This document shows, piece after piece, positions 53,226 to 63,257 of a stretch of 64,000 bases of DNA (position 1 is the stretch's first letter; each line of letters opens with the position of its first letter). Under the pieces are notes generated by a model that searched no databases, was not told the DNA's origin, and saw only the letters and a list, made by a program, of their open reading frames with translations. Location: NCBI GenBank assembly GCA_002747255.1, contig PDUC01000044.1, positions 1 through 64,000 on the forward strand. Direction: 5' to 3'. Made by a program: the position numbers and the translations under genes. The DNA comes from Acidobacteriota bacterium (GTDB lineage Bacteria > Acidobacteriota > Holophagae > Acanthopleuribacterales > Acanthopleuribacteraceae).

Positions 53226-54719
53226 TCACTGTGAGAGAATGTCGAATTCCCGGTCTACCGAACGCCACATCGCTCTTTCCTGCTCCAATTGAGCTGCTGT
53301 CAAAGGGTGTTCCTCCAGCCATGAAGAGTCTATTTTGACCGTCAATTTCCGTGACAGGTATTTCAGTTCGACAGGCGGAATGGATGTTTTTTTTCTTGAG
53401 CGAAGGAAGAGGCATGCAAGTCGCAAAACAAAGAGCAGCGTCCACGGAATGCGGAAATCAGAGTTTTTTGGAATTCTGATTTTTCTCCTGTGATTGAGAA
53501 TCAGAAAACTCAGCACCTTTTTGTTGTGTCTGGTAAAGCCTGCCAGGTCCGAGTTCTCCACCAGGTAACTTCCGTGTCTGTGATAACCGCTATGTGAAAT
53601 GGAGAGGCCAATTTCGTGCAGTGATGATGCCCAGCGAAGATAGCGCCTGGCTTGATCGTCCGGGTATGTTTTTTTCCCTTTCAGCAGGGAGAAAAAGTCC
53701 AAACTCAATTTTTCCACCAGCTCGGCTTGATGCGGATCTGCTGCGTATTGTTGCATGAGCTGTTTGACGGTAATCTCTCTTTGGTCCCGATTGTTTAACC
53801 GGCCAATCATTTCATAAAGCACACCTTCTCTCAAAGCCGACCGGGAGGCGTGTAACGGCGGCAGGCTGATTCTTTTCAGAACGGCATGAAGAACGGCCAC
53901 GCCGCCTGGAAAAACAGGCTTGCGTATGTCCTTCAAGCCATCGAACGATAAGCGCTTAACATGACCGGCCTCAATCATGGCTTCAGACAGGATCTCGATA
54001 TTTTTCAGCGTAATGCCGTCTTTCAGGACTCCCATGCCGTCCACCACAGCTTCAATGGTTTTAATGGTTCCCGATGAGCCCAGAGCTTCAGCCGGATACC
54101 GATCGTTAAAACGGCCTTCAACGGGCGTGAGCTCCAGTTCTGCTGCCAGGAGCGCCTTTTTGTAATGCTTGGCGGTGATTTTACCCTTGGGGAAAAAACG
54201 CTTTGAATAGGAAACGCAGCCCATGTCCAGACTGACCATTTTTTTCGGTTTCTTTCCCGAACCCCAGATCAGCTCCGTGGAACCACCGCCGATATCCACG
54301 ACAAAACGGCCGTCATAAATGGGCGGTAAATCACCCGTTACACCTAAATAGACAAGTCGAGCTTCCTCTCTCCCGTTGATGATAAAGATGGGATGGCCGA
54401 GGATTTTTTCCAGTTTGGCGATAACCTCACTTGAATTCGTCGCTGCCCGCAGCGTGTTCGTCCCCACAATGCGAACCGATTCCGGGGGGAAACCTCTCAG
54501 GCGCTCTTCAAAAAACTCGAATGCTTCGCAGGCTCGCTCCTGGGCCGCGAGACTGAGGGAACCGTCCTTGCCAAGACCGTCCGCCAAGCGAACCATGATC
54601 TTGACACGATCGAGGAAAACAAGGCGATTCTTGGTTTTTCTGGCAATAACCAAATGGAAGCTGTTGGAGCCCAAATCGAGAGCCGCGAAGAGTTGTTGTT
54701 TGTTTTTTTCTTTGTACAT
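53226..54719 (-). CDS. ppx: Exopolyphosphatase/guanosine pentaphosphatase family protein
   Basis: The 497-residue protein has the Ppx/GppA ATPase-like fold: FAALDLGSNSFHLVIARK (phosphate 1), VGTNTLRAATNS, NGREEARLVYLGV and VVDIGGGSTELIWG (phosphate 2), followed by a C-terminal HD-like domain from about residue 320 (LRWASSLHEIGLSISHSGYH). The family degrades polyphosphate or pppGpp; sequence alone does not decide which. Length is near E. coli Ppx (about 510). It follows the leucine-dehydrogenase-like gene but is separated from it by a terminator. Confidence 0.9.
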   Translation of the reverse strand: MYKEKNKQQLFAALDLGSNSFHLVIARKTKNRLVFLDRVKIMVRLADGLGKDGSLSLAAQERACEAFEFFEERLRGFPPESVRIVGTNTLRAATNSSEVIAKLEKILGHPIFIINGREEARLVYLGVTGDLPPIYDGRFVVDIGGGSTELIWGSGKKPKKMVSLDMGCVSYSKRFFPKGKITAKHYKKALLAAELELTPVEGRFNDRYPAEALGSSGTIKTIEAVVDGMGVLKDGITLKNIEILSEAMIEAGHVKRLSFDGLKDIRKPVFPGGVAVLHAVLKRISLPPLHASRSALREGVLYEMIGRLNNRDQREITVKQLMQQYAADPHQAELVEKLSLDFFSLLKGKKTYPDDQARRYLRWASSLHEIGLSISHSGYHRHGSYLVENSDLAGFTRHNKKVLSFLILNHRRKIRIPKNSDFRIPWTLLFVLRLACLFLRSRKKTSIPPVELKYLSRKLTVKIDSSWLEEHPLTAAQLEQERAMWRSVDREFDILSQ

Positions 54720-54834
54720 TGATAATTGACTTTCCTGGATTGTAAATTTTAGCGTAGTCAGACTACCTTCTCACATCTTGTCCGCCTATGTCAAAAAATA
54801 CCTTTTGTTATTTCTTTTATCACAAGCAGGCAAT

Positions 54835-54865
54835 AAAAAAGCCCAAGACCTGGCCTGGGCTTTTC
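54835..54865 (-). terminator. Terminator of the leucine-dehydrogenase-like gene
   Basis: On the minus strand AAAAGCCCA and TTGGGCTTTTTT flank a short loop: a 7-bp GC-rich stem followed by six T, about 20 bases after the stop. Confidence 0.85.
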
Positions 54866-54883
54866 AATTGGATGAGTCTTGGC

Positions 54884-56017
54884 TCAATGGGGCTCAGCTG
54901 CCGCGGTATGGGGGAAGTAGGTTTCGTTGTTGAAGTTTTTGTGAACTTTGTCCCCGCCCCAGATCATTTTCTTGACAGCATGGTCAACGGCCAAATTAAA
55001 CGGCATATTGTTCCTGAAGGCCGTTCGGAAGGTAAGCCCCAGCATTTTTCGGACGGTTTTGCCAATGTTGTCAATACACTTGTCGTCACTGAGCTTTTCC
55101 ACTTCAATATACTGAATGGAACAAACACCACCCATGTTGGCAACATAGTCCGGGCAGTAAACAATACCGCGCTTCTGAAGCTCGACACCTATTTTTGAGT
55201 TTTGTAACACGTTATTGGCCGCTCCACACAGGATCTTACAGTTGAGGTCTTTGACGTTGTGTTTTGTAACGACCTCACCTTTTGCGCAGGGTGCAAAAAT
55301 ATCCACCTTGGCAGAAATGACTTCGTCAGCGGGAACCACAACCGCTTCGGGATATTTCTCCAGAGCTTTTTTGATACTGGCTTCGTTGATATCATTGATG
55401 TAAAGCTTGGCTCCCGCTTTGTAGAGCTTATCGATTAAGGTTTGGCCAACTTTTCCCAAGCCTTGGACTAAAACGGTTCGCCCTTTCAAGGTGCGTTCAG
55501 CGTGAAAGAAATCAATTGCGAAATAATCAACCGCGTATTTAATGGATTGGAAGACCCCTTCGGCCGTGTAGGGAGAAGGATCGACATCAATCCCAAAAAT
55601 GTTCTTTGTATGCTTTTTAACAATGTGCATGTCTGGAACGGTGGTATTCATATCTTCCGCCGTGTAATATCGATCCTGCTTGCTGTTCACCCAGGCAATG
55701 AACTTGCCGAATTCTTCAAGTATTTTCTCTCTTTCAGCACCTTCGACACTTGGGTCGCAAACAATAATGGATTTTCCACCTCCAAGGGGTAAATCTGCTA
55801 CGGCATTTTTAAAGGTCATTCCCCGGCTTAAACGAAGCACATCTGTCATCGCCAAAGCTTCACTTTCATATTTGGCCATCCGACATCCACCCAGAGCTCT
55901 TCCCCTGGTAGTATCGTGTATCGCTACAAAAGAAACAACTCCGGGAACTATTTCCGAGCGATAGACAGCTTCCCATTGTGGAATACTCAGTCTTTTTGCT
56001 TTTGCTGGATCAAACAT
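54884..56017 (-). CDS. Leu/Val/Phe-type amino-acid dehydrogenase
   Basis: The 377-residue protein is a Glu/Leu/Phe/Val dehydrogenase of the leucine-dehydrogenase branch, which reversibly deaminates branched-chain amino acids with NAD+. Signatures are FVAIHDTTRGRALGGCRMAKY, the catalytic lysine segment DLPLGGGKSIIV, YYTAEDMNTTVPDM, the NAD fold VLVQGLGKVGQTLIDKLY and CGAANNVLQ. Size fits leucine dehydrogenase (about 360-370) better than glutamate dehydrogenase (about 420-450). The exact substrate is not certain. It is monocistronic. Confidence 0.88.
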   Translation of the reverse strand: MFDPAKAKRLSIPQWEAVYRSEIVPGVVSFVAIHDTTRGRALGGCRMAKYESEALAMTDVLRLSRGMTFKNAVADLPLGGGKSIIVCDPSVEGAEREKILEEFGKFIAWVNSKQDRYYTAEDMNTTVPDMHIVKKHTKNIFGIDVDPSPYTAEGVFQSIKYAVDYFAIDFFHAERTLKGRTVLVQGLGKVGQTLIDKLYKAGAKLYINDINEASIKKALEKYPEAVVVPADEVISAKVDIFAPCAKGEVVTKHNVKDLNCKILCGAANNVLQNSKIGVELQKRGIVYCPDYVANMGGVCSIQYIEVEKLSDDKCIDNIGKTVRKMLGLTFRTAFRNNMPFNLAVDHAVKKMIWGGDKVHKNFNNETYFPHTAAAEPH

Positions 56018-56484
56018 CTTTCACTCCTTTTTCTTGTTTTAAATCTCTTGCCTGACGACGAGTTATGAAGGCATTTGAAAAGTCTTTTCCTTTTCACTCT
56101 TATGTTCTGGCAAAGCATTGGTATACCCAATTATTATTCACTCTTTTCTGAGTCTGAATTACCAGTGGTACTATCCCACAAACGCCCCGAGAATACAAGA
56201 GTATTCGGTTCACTTTTCCTTTTTTATGGCGTTTTCATACGCATTCAATTCAATTCCAAAAGAAACCGGAAATGCCGGCTCTGATGGATGCGAAACATTG
56301 ATGAAGAGATAGCGTATTGACTGAATAAACAAGCTGAGGCCTCTTTTTGGGGTTTGTTTTGGGAAATCAATTTATGGCAAAATGGTGTAAACTTGGATTT
56401 ATCTCTCGACCAAGACTCATGAAAGGCTTTTCACCACAAAACTCAGAGAGGAAACCGGGCTAACCGAATGAAAGGTCATCACCC
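56018..56484. other. Gene-free divergent spacer
   Basis: Between the leucine-dehydrogenase-like gene (minus) and the AsmA-like gene (plus) no gene, strong promoter or repeat was recognised. Confidence 0.35.
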
Positions 56485-59106
56485 ATGAAGAAGCAATTGG
56501 CTGGCATCAAAATCAACACTCGCTCTGCATGTCTGCTCGTTGTTTGTCTTTTGTTGGCACTGGAAATTATGTATTTAATTGCAGCCAATCTCTTTTTAAA
56601 CACGTCGGTTTCCTCCAAAATGATCAACCGTTCGCCGGAAAACCGGCTCATCATATGGGAGCGTGGTTACTCTCTTTACCCTGGACAAGTCACCCTGTAT
56701 GACTTCGACATGCGAGTCAAGCACAAAAAAAATCAATGGTATGTAACATCTGAACGTATTAGCGGACATATCAAGCTGTTCAAACTGTTGGGACGTTCTT
56801 TCCACATAACTCAAGTTGATGCAGAGCTCCTTTCATTTGGATATCAGAGGCATCCCACATTTTTCCCGGAATCCAAACGTAAAAAAAAGAAATGGCAAAT
56901 CCAAATCGACCATGCCGCCATCCATTCCATCACCGAGCTCGTTATTCAGGGAAATTCCCTAAAAGGCGACCTGACGGCAAACGGATCCATGAGCTTCATC
57001 ACTCGAGGCGAGATGATCGTCAACCCCACCCAGCTTCATTTAAAAAATGGTGTCTTGACCCGATCGGATGAACTGTTAGCAAAAGACATCGAAATGACTA
57101 TGACCTATTGGACTGACCGGTTCACTCCTTCTGTGGAAAAAGGGAAAAAAGCTTTAAAGTACATGTCTGCACGCATGGATGCCACCGGCCTCCTGGGAGC
57201 CTACGATCCCACAGAAACCAAGCTGAAAAAATGGTCCTGGCTGGAAATCAACCACAGTGGTCATGTTGAAGGACATATCGCAGTTGATAAAGGTATCGTT
57301 GCCAAGGGATCACGAGTCGGTATAACGAAAACACAAATAGGCGCAACCTATCAGGATTTAAAAGTATCGGGCCTGGGATCCATGAACTTTATATTAAGCA
57401 AACAGGCCGAAGATCCGGAATCCATTGAAACCGCGGACCTTGAAATAGGATTTGACCATTTTAAAATCACCAAACTTAAGCAAAAAAAACCACTTGCTTC
57501 GGGTGACGGTTGTCGAATCCTGATTGAGAGTGCACCTATTGACTTCAGTCAGCCCTTTAGCACTCTGGATATTTCTGTTTCTCTTCCTCCGTCCACAGTC
57601 TCAGATGCCACAGCTTTCAATTCCTATCTCGGCGGAAAAGACTTCCTCGCCTTTACGGGCGGCCACGCTACTTTGTCGGGAAACATTCAATACCTGGGAA
57701 AGGCAAGGGAGGGCGGTGGCTGGCTCACCTTTGAGTCCGACAACCTTGAAATGCTATTGAAAGGCAAGCCCATCGCAACAGCCTTTAAACTGCAGGCTAA
57801 TTTTTCCGAATTCAGACCTGGCGACCCTCGTATTGTTGTCACGGGCAGTTCCATCAACGTCAAGAGTTTAAACAGAAACTGGTATTCCCATTCTGTCTTA
57901 ATGAGCGGACTTCTGTCCTGGACACCTGAAGCCATAAAAAAAGGCGGCAAAGTCCTGAAAAATGCCGAAGGCCAATTTCATTTAAAGTCCGAAGTTTCAG
58001 ATATCGACTTTATCAATTCATTTTTTGATAGACAACAAGGATTCATGATAAACGGACCGGGCAGTCTGGAAGGAAAGATACGACTGGCCAATGCCGATTT
58101 GGTTCCCGGTACTTCCATTCAAATCGATGTTCCCGACATTCAAGCGAGTATGTTGGGCTACGTGGCCAGGGGAAACGCCATTCTCAAAGCCGGTATTCAA
58201 GCTAAAAGGCGTCCTTCAAAAGGATCAAAGGCCAATATCGATCTCATTATTTCAGATTACACCGTCCGCAGACAAGGCGAGCAGCGCGATCACAGCAAAG
58301 GTGAAAAAATCACGGCATCCATTCGTGTTCCCGATTTTGAACTCATGGAAAGTCCCGATTTTGAAATGATTGTAAACCTGCCGAGAAACGAAATACCGGA
58401 TATGAGTTCCTACAATGGGCTCCTGGATAAACACTCCGCATTTAAAATAGTTAGTGGAAAAGGTTACAGCTACGGTCGTCTGAGGTTTCTGAGTCAAACG
58501 GAGTCTATGGAGGGCGAATTGACGCTGAAAGCATCCGATCTATGTGCCACTTTTGAAACGCTTCCCATTCATGGGAGCCTGATGTTTGAGGGCAAGTTGA
58601 ACAGTGACGATGAAAAAAACATGCTTTTCAACCTGGATGGGTCTAAATTGACATTGGACCAGGTCTGGACAGGCCAAAACAAGCCCGAAGAGAACTGGAG
58701 CATGATTTGTGAGTTTGAAAAAGCGAAACTAACCTGGAAGCGTCCTATGCTGATAAAGGGTGAAATGAGTTTAAAAATGACAGATACCGCTCCTGTTGTG
58801 GCTATTTTTACTGAGAAGAAACGCATGTATAAAATATTGCAGAATATTCTGACCATTAAACACATCCATGGCAATGCGCATTTCGATTTGAATGAGAACT
58901 TCTTCGATGTAAGCCTTTTCGATGTCCAGGGAAAAAAACTCAAAGTTCTCGGTAAAGCCAGAATGAGTAAGCAAGTTAAAAGAGGCGCTCTATACGTCAA
59001 ACTAAAGGGAATCCAGGCTATGATCAGTTTAGAAGGAGATAAAAAACGTCCGTACTTTATAAGGCCTTTAAAGAAATTCCATCAAATGGATGTATTTATC
59101 GAGTAG
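56485..59106 (+). CDS. Large AsmA-like envelope protein
   Basis: The 873-residue protein has a single N-terminal membrane helix (CLLVVCLLLALEIMYLIAAN) and a long, beta-rich periplasmic part. Repeated segments such as VDAELLSFGYQRH, GSMSFITRGEMIVNPTQLHL and KGEMSLKMTDTAPVVAIFTE resemble AsmA/DUF3971/YhdP-type bridge proteins, including the C-terminal ILTIKHIHGNAHFDLNENFF near the end, as in the AsmA_2/DUF3971 C-terminal block. Such proteins are thought to move phospholipids between membranes. The assignment is to a broad family; the precise member is not clear. It is convergent with the next gene. Confidence 0.72.
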   Translation: MKKQLAGIKINTRSACLLVVCLLLALEIMYLIAANLFLNTSVSSKMINRSPENRLIIWERGYSLYPGQVTLYDFDMRVKHKKNQWYVTSERISGHIKLFKLLGRSFHITQVDAELLSFGYQRHPTFFPESKRKKKKWQIQIDHAAIHSITELVIQGNSLKGDLTANGSMSFITRGEMIVNPTQLHLKNGVLTRSDELLAKDIEMTMTYWTDRFTPSVEKGKKALKYMSARMDATGLLGAYDPTETKLKKWSWLEINHSGHVEGHIAVDKGIVAKGSRVGITKTQIGATYQDLKVSGLGSMNFILSKQAEDPESIETADLEIGFDHFKITKLKQKKPLASGDGCRILIESAPIDFSQPFSTLDISVSLPPSTVSDATAFNSYLGGKDFLAFTGGHATLSGNIQYLGKAREGGGWLTFESDNLEMLLKGKPIATAFKLQANFSEFRPGDPRIVVTGSSINVKSLNRNWYSHSVLMSGLLSWTPEAIKKGGKVLKNAEGQFHLKSEVSDIDFINSFFDRQQGFMINGPGSLEGKIRLANADLVPGTSIQIDVPDIQASMLGYVARGNAILKAGIQAKRRPSKGSKANIDLIISDYTVRRQGEQRDHSKGEKITASIRVPDFELMESPDFEMIVNLPRNEIPDMSSYNGLLDKHSAFKIVSGKGYSYGRLRFLSQTESMEGELTLKASDLCATFETLPIHGSLMFEGKLNSDDEKNMLFNLDGSKLTLDQVWTGQNKPEENWSMICEFEKAKLTWKRPMLIKGEMSLKMTDTAPVVAIFTEKKRMYKILQNILTIKHIHGNAHFDLNENFFDVSLFDVQGKKLKVLGKARMSKQVKRGALYVKLKGIQAMISLEGDKKRPYFIRPLKKFHQMDVFIE

Positions 59107-59160
59107 GAACTGACCGTGACGTATTTTTTACCTGGACTTTTTCGGGTTTTTAGATGGTTT

Positions 59161-60924
59161 TTATTTAATTTGCGACAGAATCCTATTGATTTCTTCCGTG
59201 TGTTTTGAACCACCCTCTATGGCTTTTTCCAACATGTATTTTGTCACAAACGGCTTTCCTGCCTTATAAAACGCATAACCGGCATAGAAGTACACTTCAT
59301 GGTTCCTGAAGCCCGAGTTCGCCAGCCGGTGAAATATGTCGGATGCCTGGTTGAAGTGTTCTTCCAGCAAAAGTTTGCGCGCCGTGAAGTACAAAGTCAT
59401 ATCATCTTTAGGATATTCGCCAGCATACATGGTGAGAAAACGATTGAAGCCATACAGGTCGTTTTTAGCAAGACAATCAAAGATGGCTTTTTCTTTCTGG
59501 TCTTTTGACATCATACCCTGCTTCCATTGATCGATAATCTTAGTTAAGGCATCAAAATCCGGGTTGAGTGCTCTGCGAAGGGTTGTTTTTTCTTTTTCAA
59601 GACCTGGAAAAACCGCGGTTTTTTTTATGTTATTGAGATGCATATAAGCCTGAGCGAGATCTTGAGACTGAAGGTAGCTTTTACCGAGATAGTAACGCGA
59701 CTTATCGTTGAGTTCAGACAACCCGGACAGCACCTTTATCACCGTCTGGTAATTGTGCTTCATGTAGTGATATTGTGAAAAACAGGCAAGATACCTCTGG
59801 CTGTTGGGATTGATCTGCCCTAAATAGGTCAAATGGGGCTTTGTTTTCCTCAGATTGCCCGATTCCAGCAGTCTCTCCACCAATTGGAAGCGCAACTCCG
59901 TATCGTCGGGCTGATTTTTCACCATGCGCTGAAGCTTGGAAAGGGTCGGTCTGGCCTGCTGTTTCACAGCGGGTTCCTTCACTTGCTGGCGGCTTTTTCT
60001 CTCTTTTTGCTGTTCAGCCTCAAAGAACTGCTGATCCGTTCCAGCTGCCGATACGGAGAGCATCGGTTCTTTTTCGAGCTGTTCTTTTTTTTCCTTTTTG
60101 CGAGCGCGCGTTTCTTCAGGTGTGGATTTGCCTGTCTTGTTTTCCTCTTGAACGGAATTCTGCCACTCCATCAGATCTTCCATGTGACCCTGTGTTTGAG
60201 GCAATGATGGATATTTAACATGATAATAATAGCCTTTTGCCTCAAAGTACCGTTTCTTGGACGCGGCGGCATTGCCGAGCACTTCATTGGCCAAGGCATT
60301 GACCGGATCAACTGCCAGAATCTTGTTGGCGTAGACACTGGCTTGTTTCTTTTTCCCTGTGTTTAATTCCAGCTCAAGAGCCGTCGTCAACAGGAACAAA
60401 TCATCGGGAAAGAGTTTAATGGCTTTTTTAAGGTCTTTTTTTCTGAAGCGGAGTTGGTCATTGGCTGTTAGTGTGCGTATGTATTTCTTCCATACTTCAA
60501 TTCTATCCGGTTCCTTTTGGAGCATTTGTCTCAACTCAACTGGGTCTTGCGGCAGCGCGGGTGGCGGCGGCTGAAGCTCACCGGTAAGTATCAGGAAATT
60601 ACGCCACACGGAGTCTTCAATTTGAATATGTTCATCACCGATTTTATCCCGCAGCGACTTGACCTGGATTTTGTGTTTTTGTAACGCGTCTTCGTCACCG
60701 GTGATCTGGGCGATAAGAGCAAGCCGCACACGACAGCTCAGAAGGTAATCCGGATAATCAAGAAAGCCAAAGGCCGCAATTTCAAGCAGTTCTTCTGCTT
60801 TTTTATAATCTTCAAGAGCCATAGAAGCTTTGCCTTCTCGATAGGTTCTCAAATAAAAGCTGTTTTGAGCGCAGACATCCAGCAGAGCGGTAAAAAGGAA
60901 GAGAATGACGAGTTTTTTATGCAT
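59161..60924 (-). CDS. Exported TPR-repeat protein
   Basis: The 587-residue protein has a signal peptide (MHKKLVILFLFTALLDVCAQ), an N-terminal TPR block (about 25-230), a charged disordered linker rich in Lys, Glu and Gln (about 250-320), and a second TPR block to the end. No enzyme domain was recognised. It may serve as a scaffold in the periplasm. It is convergent with the AsmA-like gene with 54 bases between; no good terminator hairpin was seen there. Confidence 0.8.
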   Translation of the reverse strand: MHKKLVILFLFTALLDVCAQNSFYLRTYREGKASMALEDYKKAEELLEIAAFGFLDYPDYLLSCRVRLALIAQITGDEDALQKHKIQVKSLRDKIGDEHIQIEDSVWRNFLILTGELQPPPPALPQDPVELRQMLQKEPDRIEVWKKYIRTLTANDQLRFRKKDLKKAIKLFPDDLFLLTTALELELNTGKKKQASVYANKILAVDPVNALANEVLGNAAASKKRYFEAKGYYYHVKYPSLPQTQGHMEDLMEWQNSVQEENKTGKSTPEETRARKKEKKEQLEKEPMLSVSAAGTDQQFFEAEQQKERKSRQQVKEPAVKQQARPTLSKLQRMVKNQPDDTELRFQLVERLLESGNLRKTKPHLTYLGQINPNSQRYLACFSQYHYMKHNYQTVIKVLSGLSELNDKSRYYLGKSYLQSQDLAQAYMHLNNIKKTAVFPGLEKEKTTLRRALNPDFDALTKIIDQWKQGMMSKDQKEKAIFDCLAKNDLYGFNRFLTMYAGEYPKDDMTLYFTARKLLLEEHFNQASDIFHRLANSGFRNHEVYFYAGYAFYKAGKPFVTKYMLEKAIEGGSKHTEEINRILSQIK

Positions 60925-61512
60925 TGATGCACCTTTATCTTGTTTTTGGTCGGCTTATCAGCAGGTTGCCAGCAGAAATAACAGCATCTCATGGCATTAA
61001 TCCATTCTGAAGTGAAAACCCAACAGGCGGATATGCCATTCAGCCGGAAAACACGGTTCGTTTCTATCGGACCCGGCTGATGCCAGACCAGTCTTGTTAG
61101 GATCATACCCGATCACGCTTGCCATCTGGACAAAAAACTCAACTCAGGCATAAAAAACCAGTGGATGTAAATGGATTTTTTTACATGGTCATGGTAAATT
61201 GCACGAGTTGCCGTGTCTTGCCGGAATCCCCCTGGTTCCCTGGTTGTCAGAAACACAAACAAGTACATTCAAGATAATACTAGAGCTTAAGGATATGGTT
61301 CTCTTGAGGCAAGTTAGGACAAGCACGGTTAACGAATCCTGTATGTTTTTAACTTGCAGGCCTTGCACCAGGAATAATATGACTATTTTACTTATACAGC
61401 ACAAAAATCAGACCGCTCTTTTCAGTCTGCGGATAGAGGTTGCAAGGCAGGTTAATCGCGGGGAAAAGAGAAACCCCTACAGGTAAAGAGATTGAATCAA
61501 AGTGGGAGAAAT
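60925..61512. other. Gene-free divergent spacer before hflX
   Basis: About 590 bases without a supported gene. A plus-strand frame (61199-61486) has no family signature, ribosome binding site or conserved motif. A GATAAT near 61272-61277 could be a -10 box. Nothing else was recognised. Confidence 0.3.
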
Positions 61513-62802
61513 ATGGATCCGGTTCTACTGATAGGCCTTAAAAAACAACAAGAGCAAGCCTGGGAAGTCGAAGAACACCTGGATGAATTGCAGATGCTGG
61601 CGTATAACATTGATTTAAACGGCAATTTCCGACTGATACAGCAAAGAGACAAACCCCACAACGCCACCTTTGTCGGCAGTGGTATGGTAGAGAAGATTCA
61701 GCAGTACGTGGTCAATGAATCGCTGAAAGCCGTTATTTTTGACGATGAGTTATCTCCGGCGCAGCAGCGCAACCTGGAAAAAGCCCTTTCTGTTCCCGTT
61801 TACGACCGGCCCTTTGTCATTTTGAGTATTTTCTCTGAAAGAGCCAAAACGAAGGAGGCCAAGACTCAGGTTGAACTCGCCCGCATGAAGTATGAATACC
61901 CTCGACTCAAAAAAATGTGGACTCACCTGCATCGACAGGCAGGACACATTGGAGGAAGAGGCGGAGAAGGCGAAAAGCAGCTGGAAATCGACCGCCGCAT
62001 GGCCCGCAAGAAAATGGGTCGCCTGGAAAAAGAGCTCAAACGCTTTGAAACCAGGAGAAAAACCAGGAAGAAGCAGAGAAAAAACCTGCTCAACATTGCC
62101 CTGGTCGGATACACCAATGCCGGCAAGTCATCCCTCATGAATCAGCTTACCAAGGCTCATGTTGAAGCTGATGACCGTCTCTTCGTCACACTGGACGCCA
62201 CCTCTCGAATATGGAATGTGGACCCAATCCTGAAAACCGTTTTATCCGACACCGTCGGTTTCATTAGAAAGCTGCCCCACAACCTGGTTGCTTCATTTAA
62301 GTCCACTCTAACCGAAGTAAGCGATGCCGACTTGCTGTTCCATGTCATCGATGCCTCACACCCGCACCTCGAGGAATTGAGAGAAACCGTCGATGGAGTC
62401 ATTGAATCCTTAATCGATGAGCACATCCCTACCGTGCTTATTTTCAATAAAATCGATAAACTGTCTGATTTTGATCTCAAAAGCCTCAAAAGAGTGTTTC
62501 CCGATGGTCTTTTCGTTTCAGCAACCATGAAAACGGGAACGGAAAAATTAAGAGAATATGTCCTGAACCACTTTGCTGAAAAAATTGAAACAAGAACGTT
62601 CCTGCTGCCTGCCCGGGCACTTGGCCGCTTTTATCACATCAACGACTTTGGTCAGGTGCTGCACACCCACCACGAAAATGAAGGCATGTTCCTTGAACTG
62701 CGTGCCTTGAAGGAAAGGTTCCCCGCTTTAATGCGGGAAATTCCCGATCTGATTGAAATTGATCCAGCAGATTACCGAGCCAAAATCAATGAAGCAAACT
62801 GA
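61513..62802 (+). CDS. hflX: GTPase HflX
   Basis: HflX is a ribosome-binding GTPase that splits stalled or stressed 70S ribosomes. From ATG 61513 (GGGAG upstream) the protein has 429 residues: the HflX N-terminal domain (THLHRQAGHIGGRGGEGEKQ is the diagnostic GGRGxGExxLE-type block), a coiled linker, the G domain with G1 GYTNAGKSSL, G3 DTVGFIRKLP and G4 NKID, and a C-terminal domain. An in-frame TTG at 61492 is less likely. Its end overlaps the start of the NFACT-R gene. Confidence 0.95.
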   Translation: MDPVLLIGLKKQQEQAWEVEEHLDELQMLAYNIDLNGNFRLIQQRDKPHNATFVGSGMVEKIQQYVVNESLKAVIFDDELSPAQQRNLEKALSVPVYDRPFVILSIFSERAKTKEAKTQVELARMKYEYPRLKKMWTHLHRQAGHIGGRGGEGEKQLEIDRRMARKKMGRLEKELKRFETRRKTRKKQRKNLLNIALVGYTNAGKSSLMNQLTKAHVEADDRLFVTLDATSRIWNVDPILKTVLSDTVGFIRKLPHNLVASFKSTLTEVSDADLLFHVIDASHPHLEELRETVDGVIESLIDEHIPTVLIFNKIDKLSDFDLKSLKRVFPDGLFVSATMKTGTEKLREYVLNHFAEKIETRTFLLPARALGRFYHINDFGQVLHTHHENEGMFLELRALKERFPALMREIPDLIEIDPADYRAKINEAN

Positions 62803-63169
62803 CTATCACATTTTTCGCGTAGGAGATTGGGAAGTGGTCGTCGGTAAAACCGCTCTGGCGAACGATCAGCTCAGTATCAAAACAGGAAAGCCAAAAGACT
62901 TCTGGTTCCACATTGCGGGTATGCCTGGCTCTCATGTCATCGCGAGGCATCCCGAACATCCGGACAGCTGCCCAAGAGAGATCAGACGGGTCGCGGCCGG
63001 CCTGGCAGCCTATTTTTCCAAAGCCAGAAAAGGGGGAACCTGCACCGTTCACTGGACAACGTGTTCACAGGTCAAAAAACGACCAGGCGCACCTGCCGGT
63101 CAAGTGGTTCTCAAAAAGTTCGACGTGATGAAAGTCAAACCGCTCGACCCGCAGGCCCTTGAGGATTGA
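62789..63169 (+). CDS. Free-standing NFACT-R (DUF814) domain protein
   Basis: The 126-residue protein begins at ATG 62789, 14 bases inside hflX. It matches the NFACT-R domain found at the C-terminal half of RqcH/NEMF proteins: VVVGKTALANDQLSIKTGKP, DFWFHIAGMPGSHVIARHPE, AAGLAAYFSKARKGGTCTVH, then QVVLKKFDVMKVKP. In full-length RqcH it helps bind obstructed 50S subunits and tRNA; the stand-alone form is less studied. The overlap with hflX, a ribosome-splitting GTPase, fits a joint role on stalled ribosomes. An in-frame start at 62753 is possible but lies deeper in hflX. Confidence 0.88.
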   Translation: MKQTDYHIFRVGDWEVVVGKTALANDQLSIKTGKPKDFWFHIAGMPGSHVIARHPEHPDSCPREIRRVAAGLAAYFSKARKGGTCTVHWTTCSQVKKRPGAPAGQVVLKKFDVMKVKPLDPQALED

Positions 63170-63257
63170 TTGCTTCTCGCTGCCATCAAATCACTATCTA
63201 TTTGTAACCACGAGTGAACACGAATTTCCACTAATGTTTTATGGTTGGTTATTTCTT

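Noticed and set aside
61199-61486. 95-codon open frame before hflX
   Set aside because: No ribosome binding site, no recognisable domain, and composition like the surrounding non-coding DNA.
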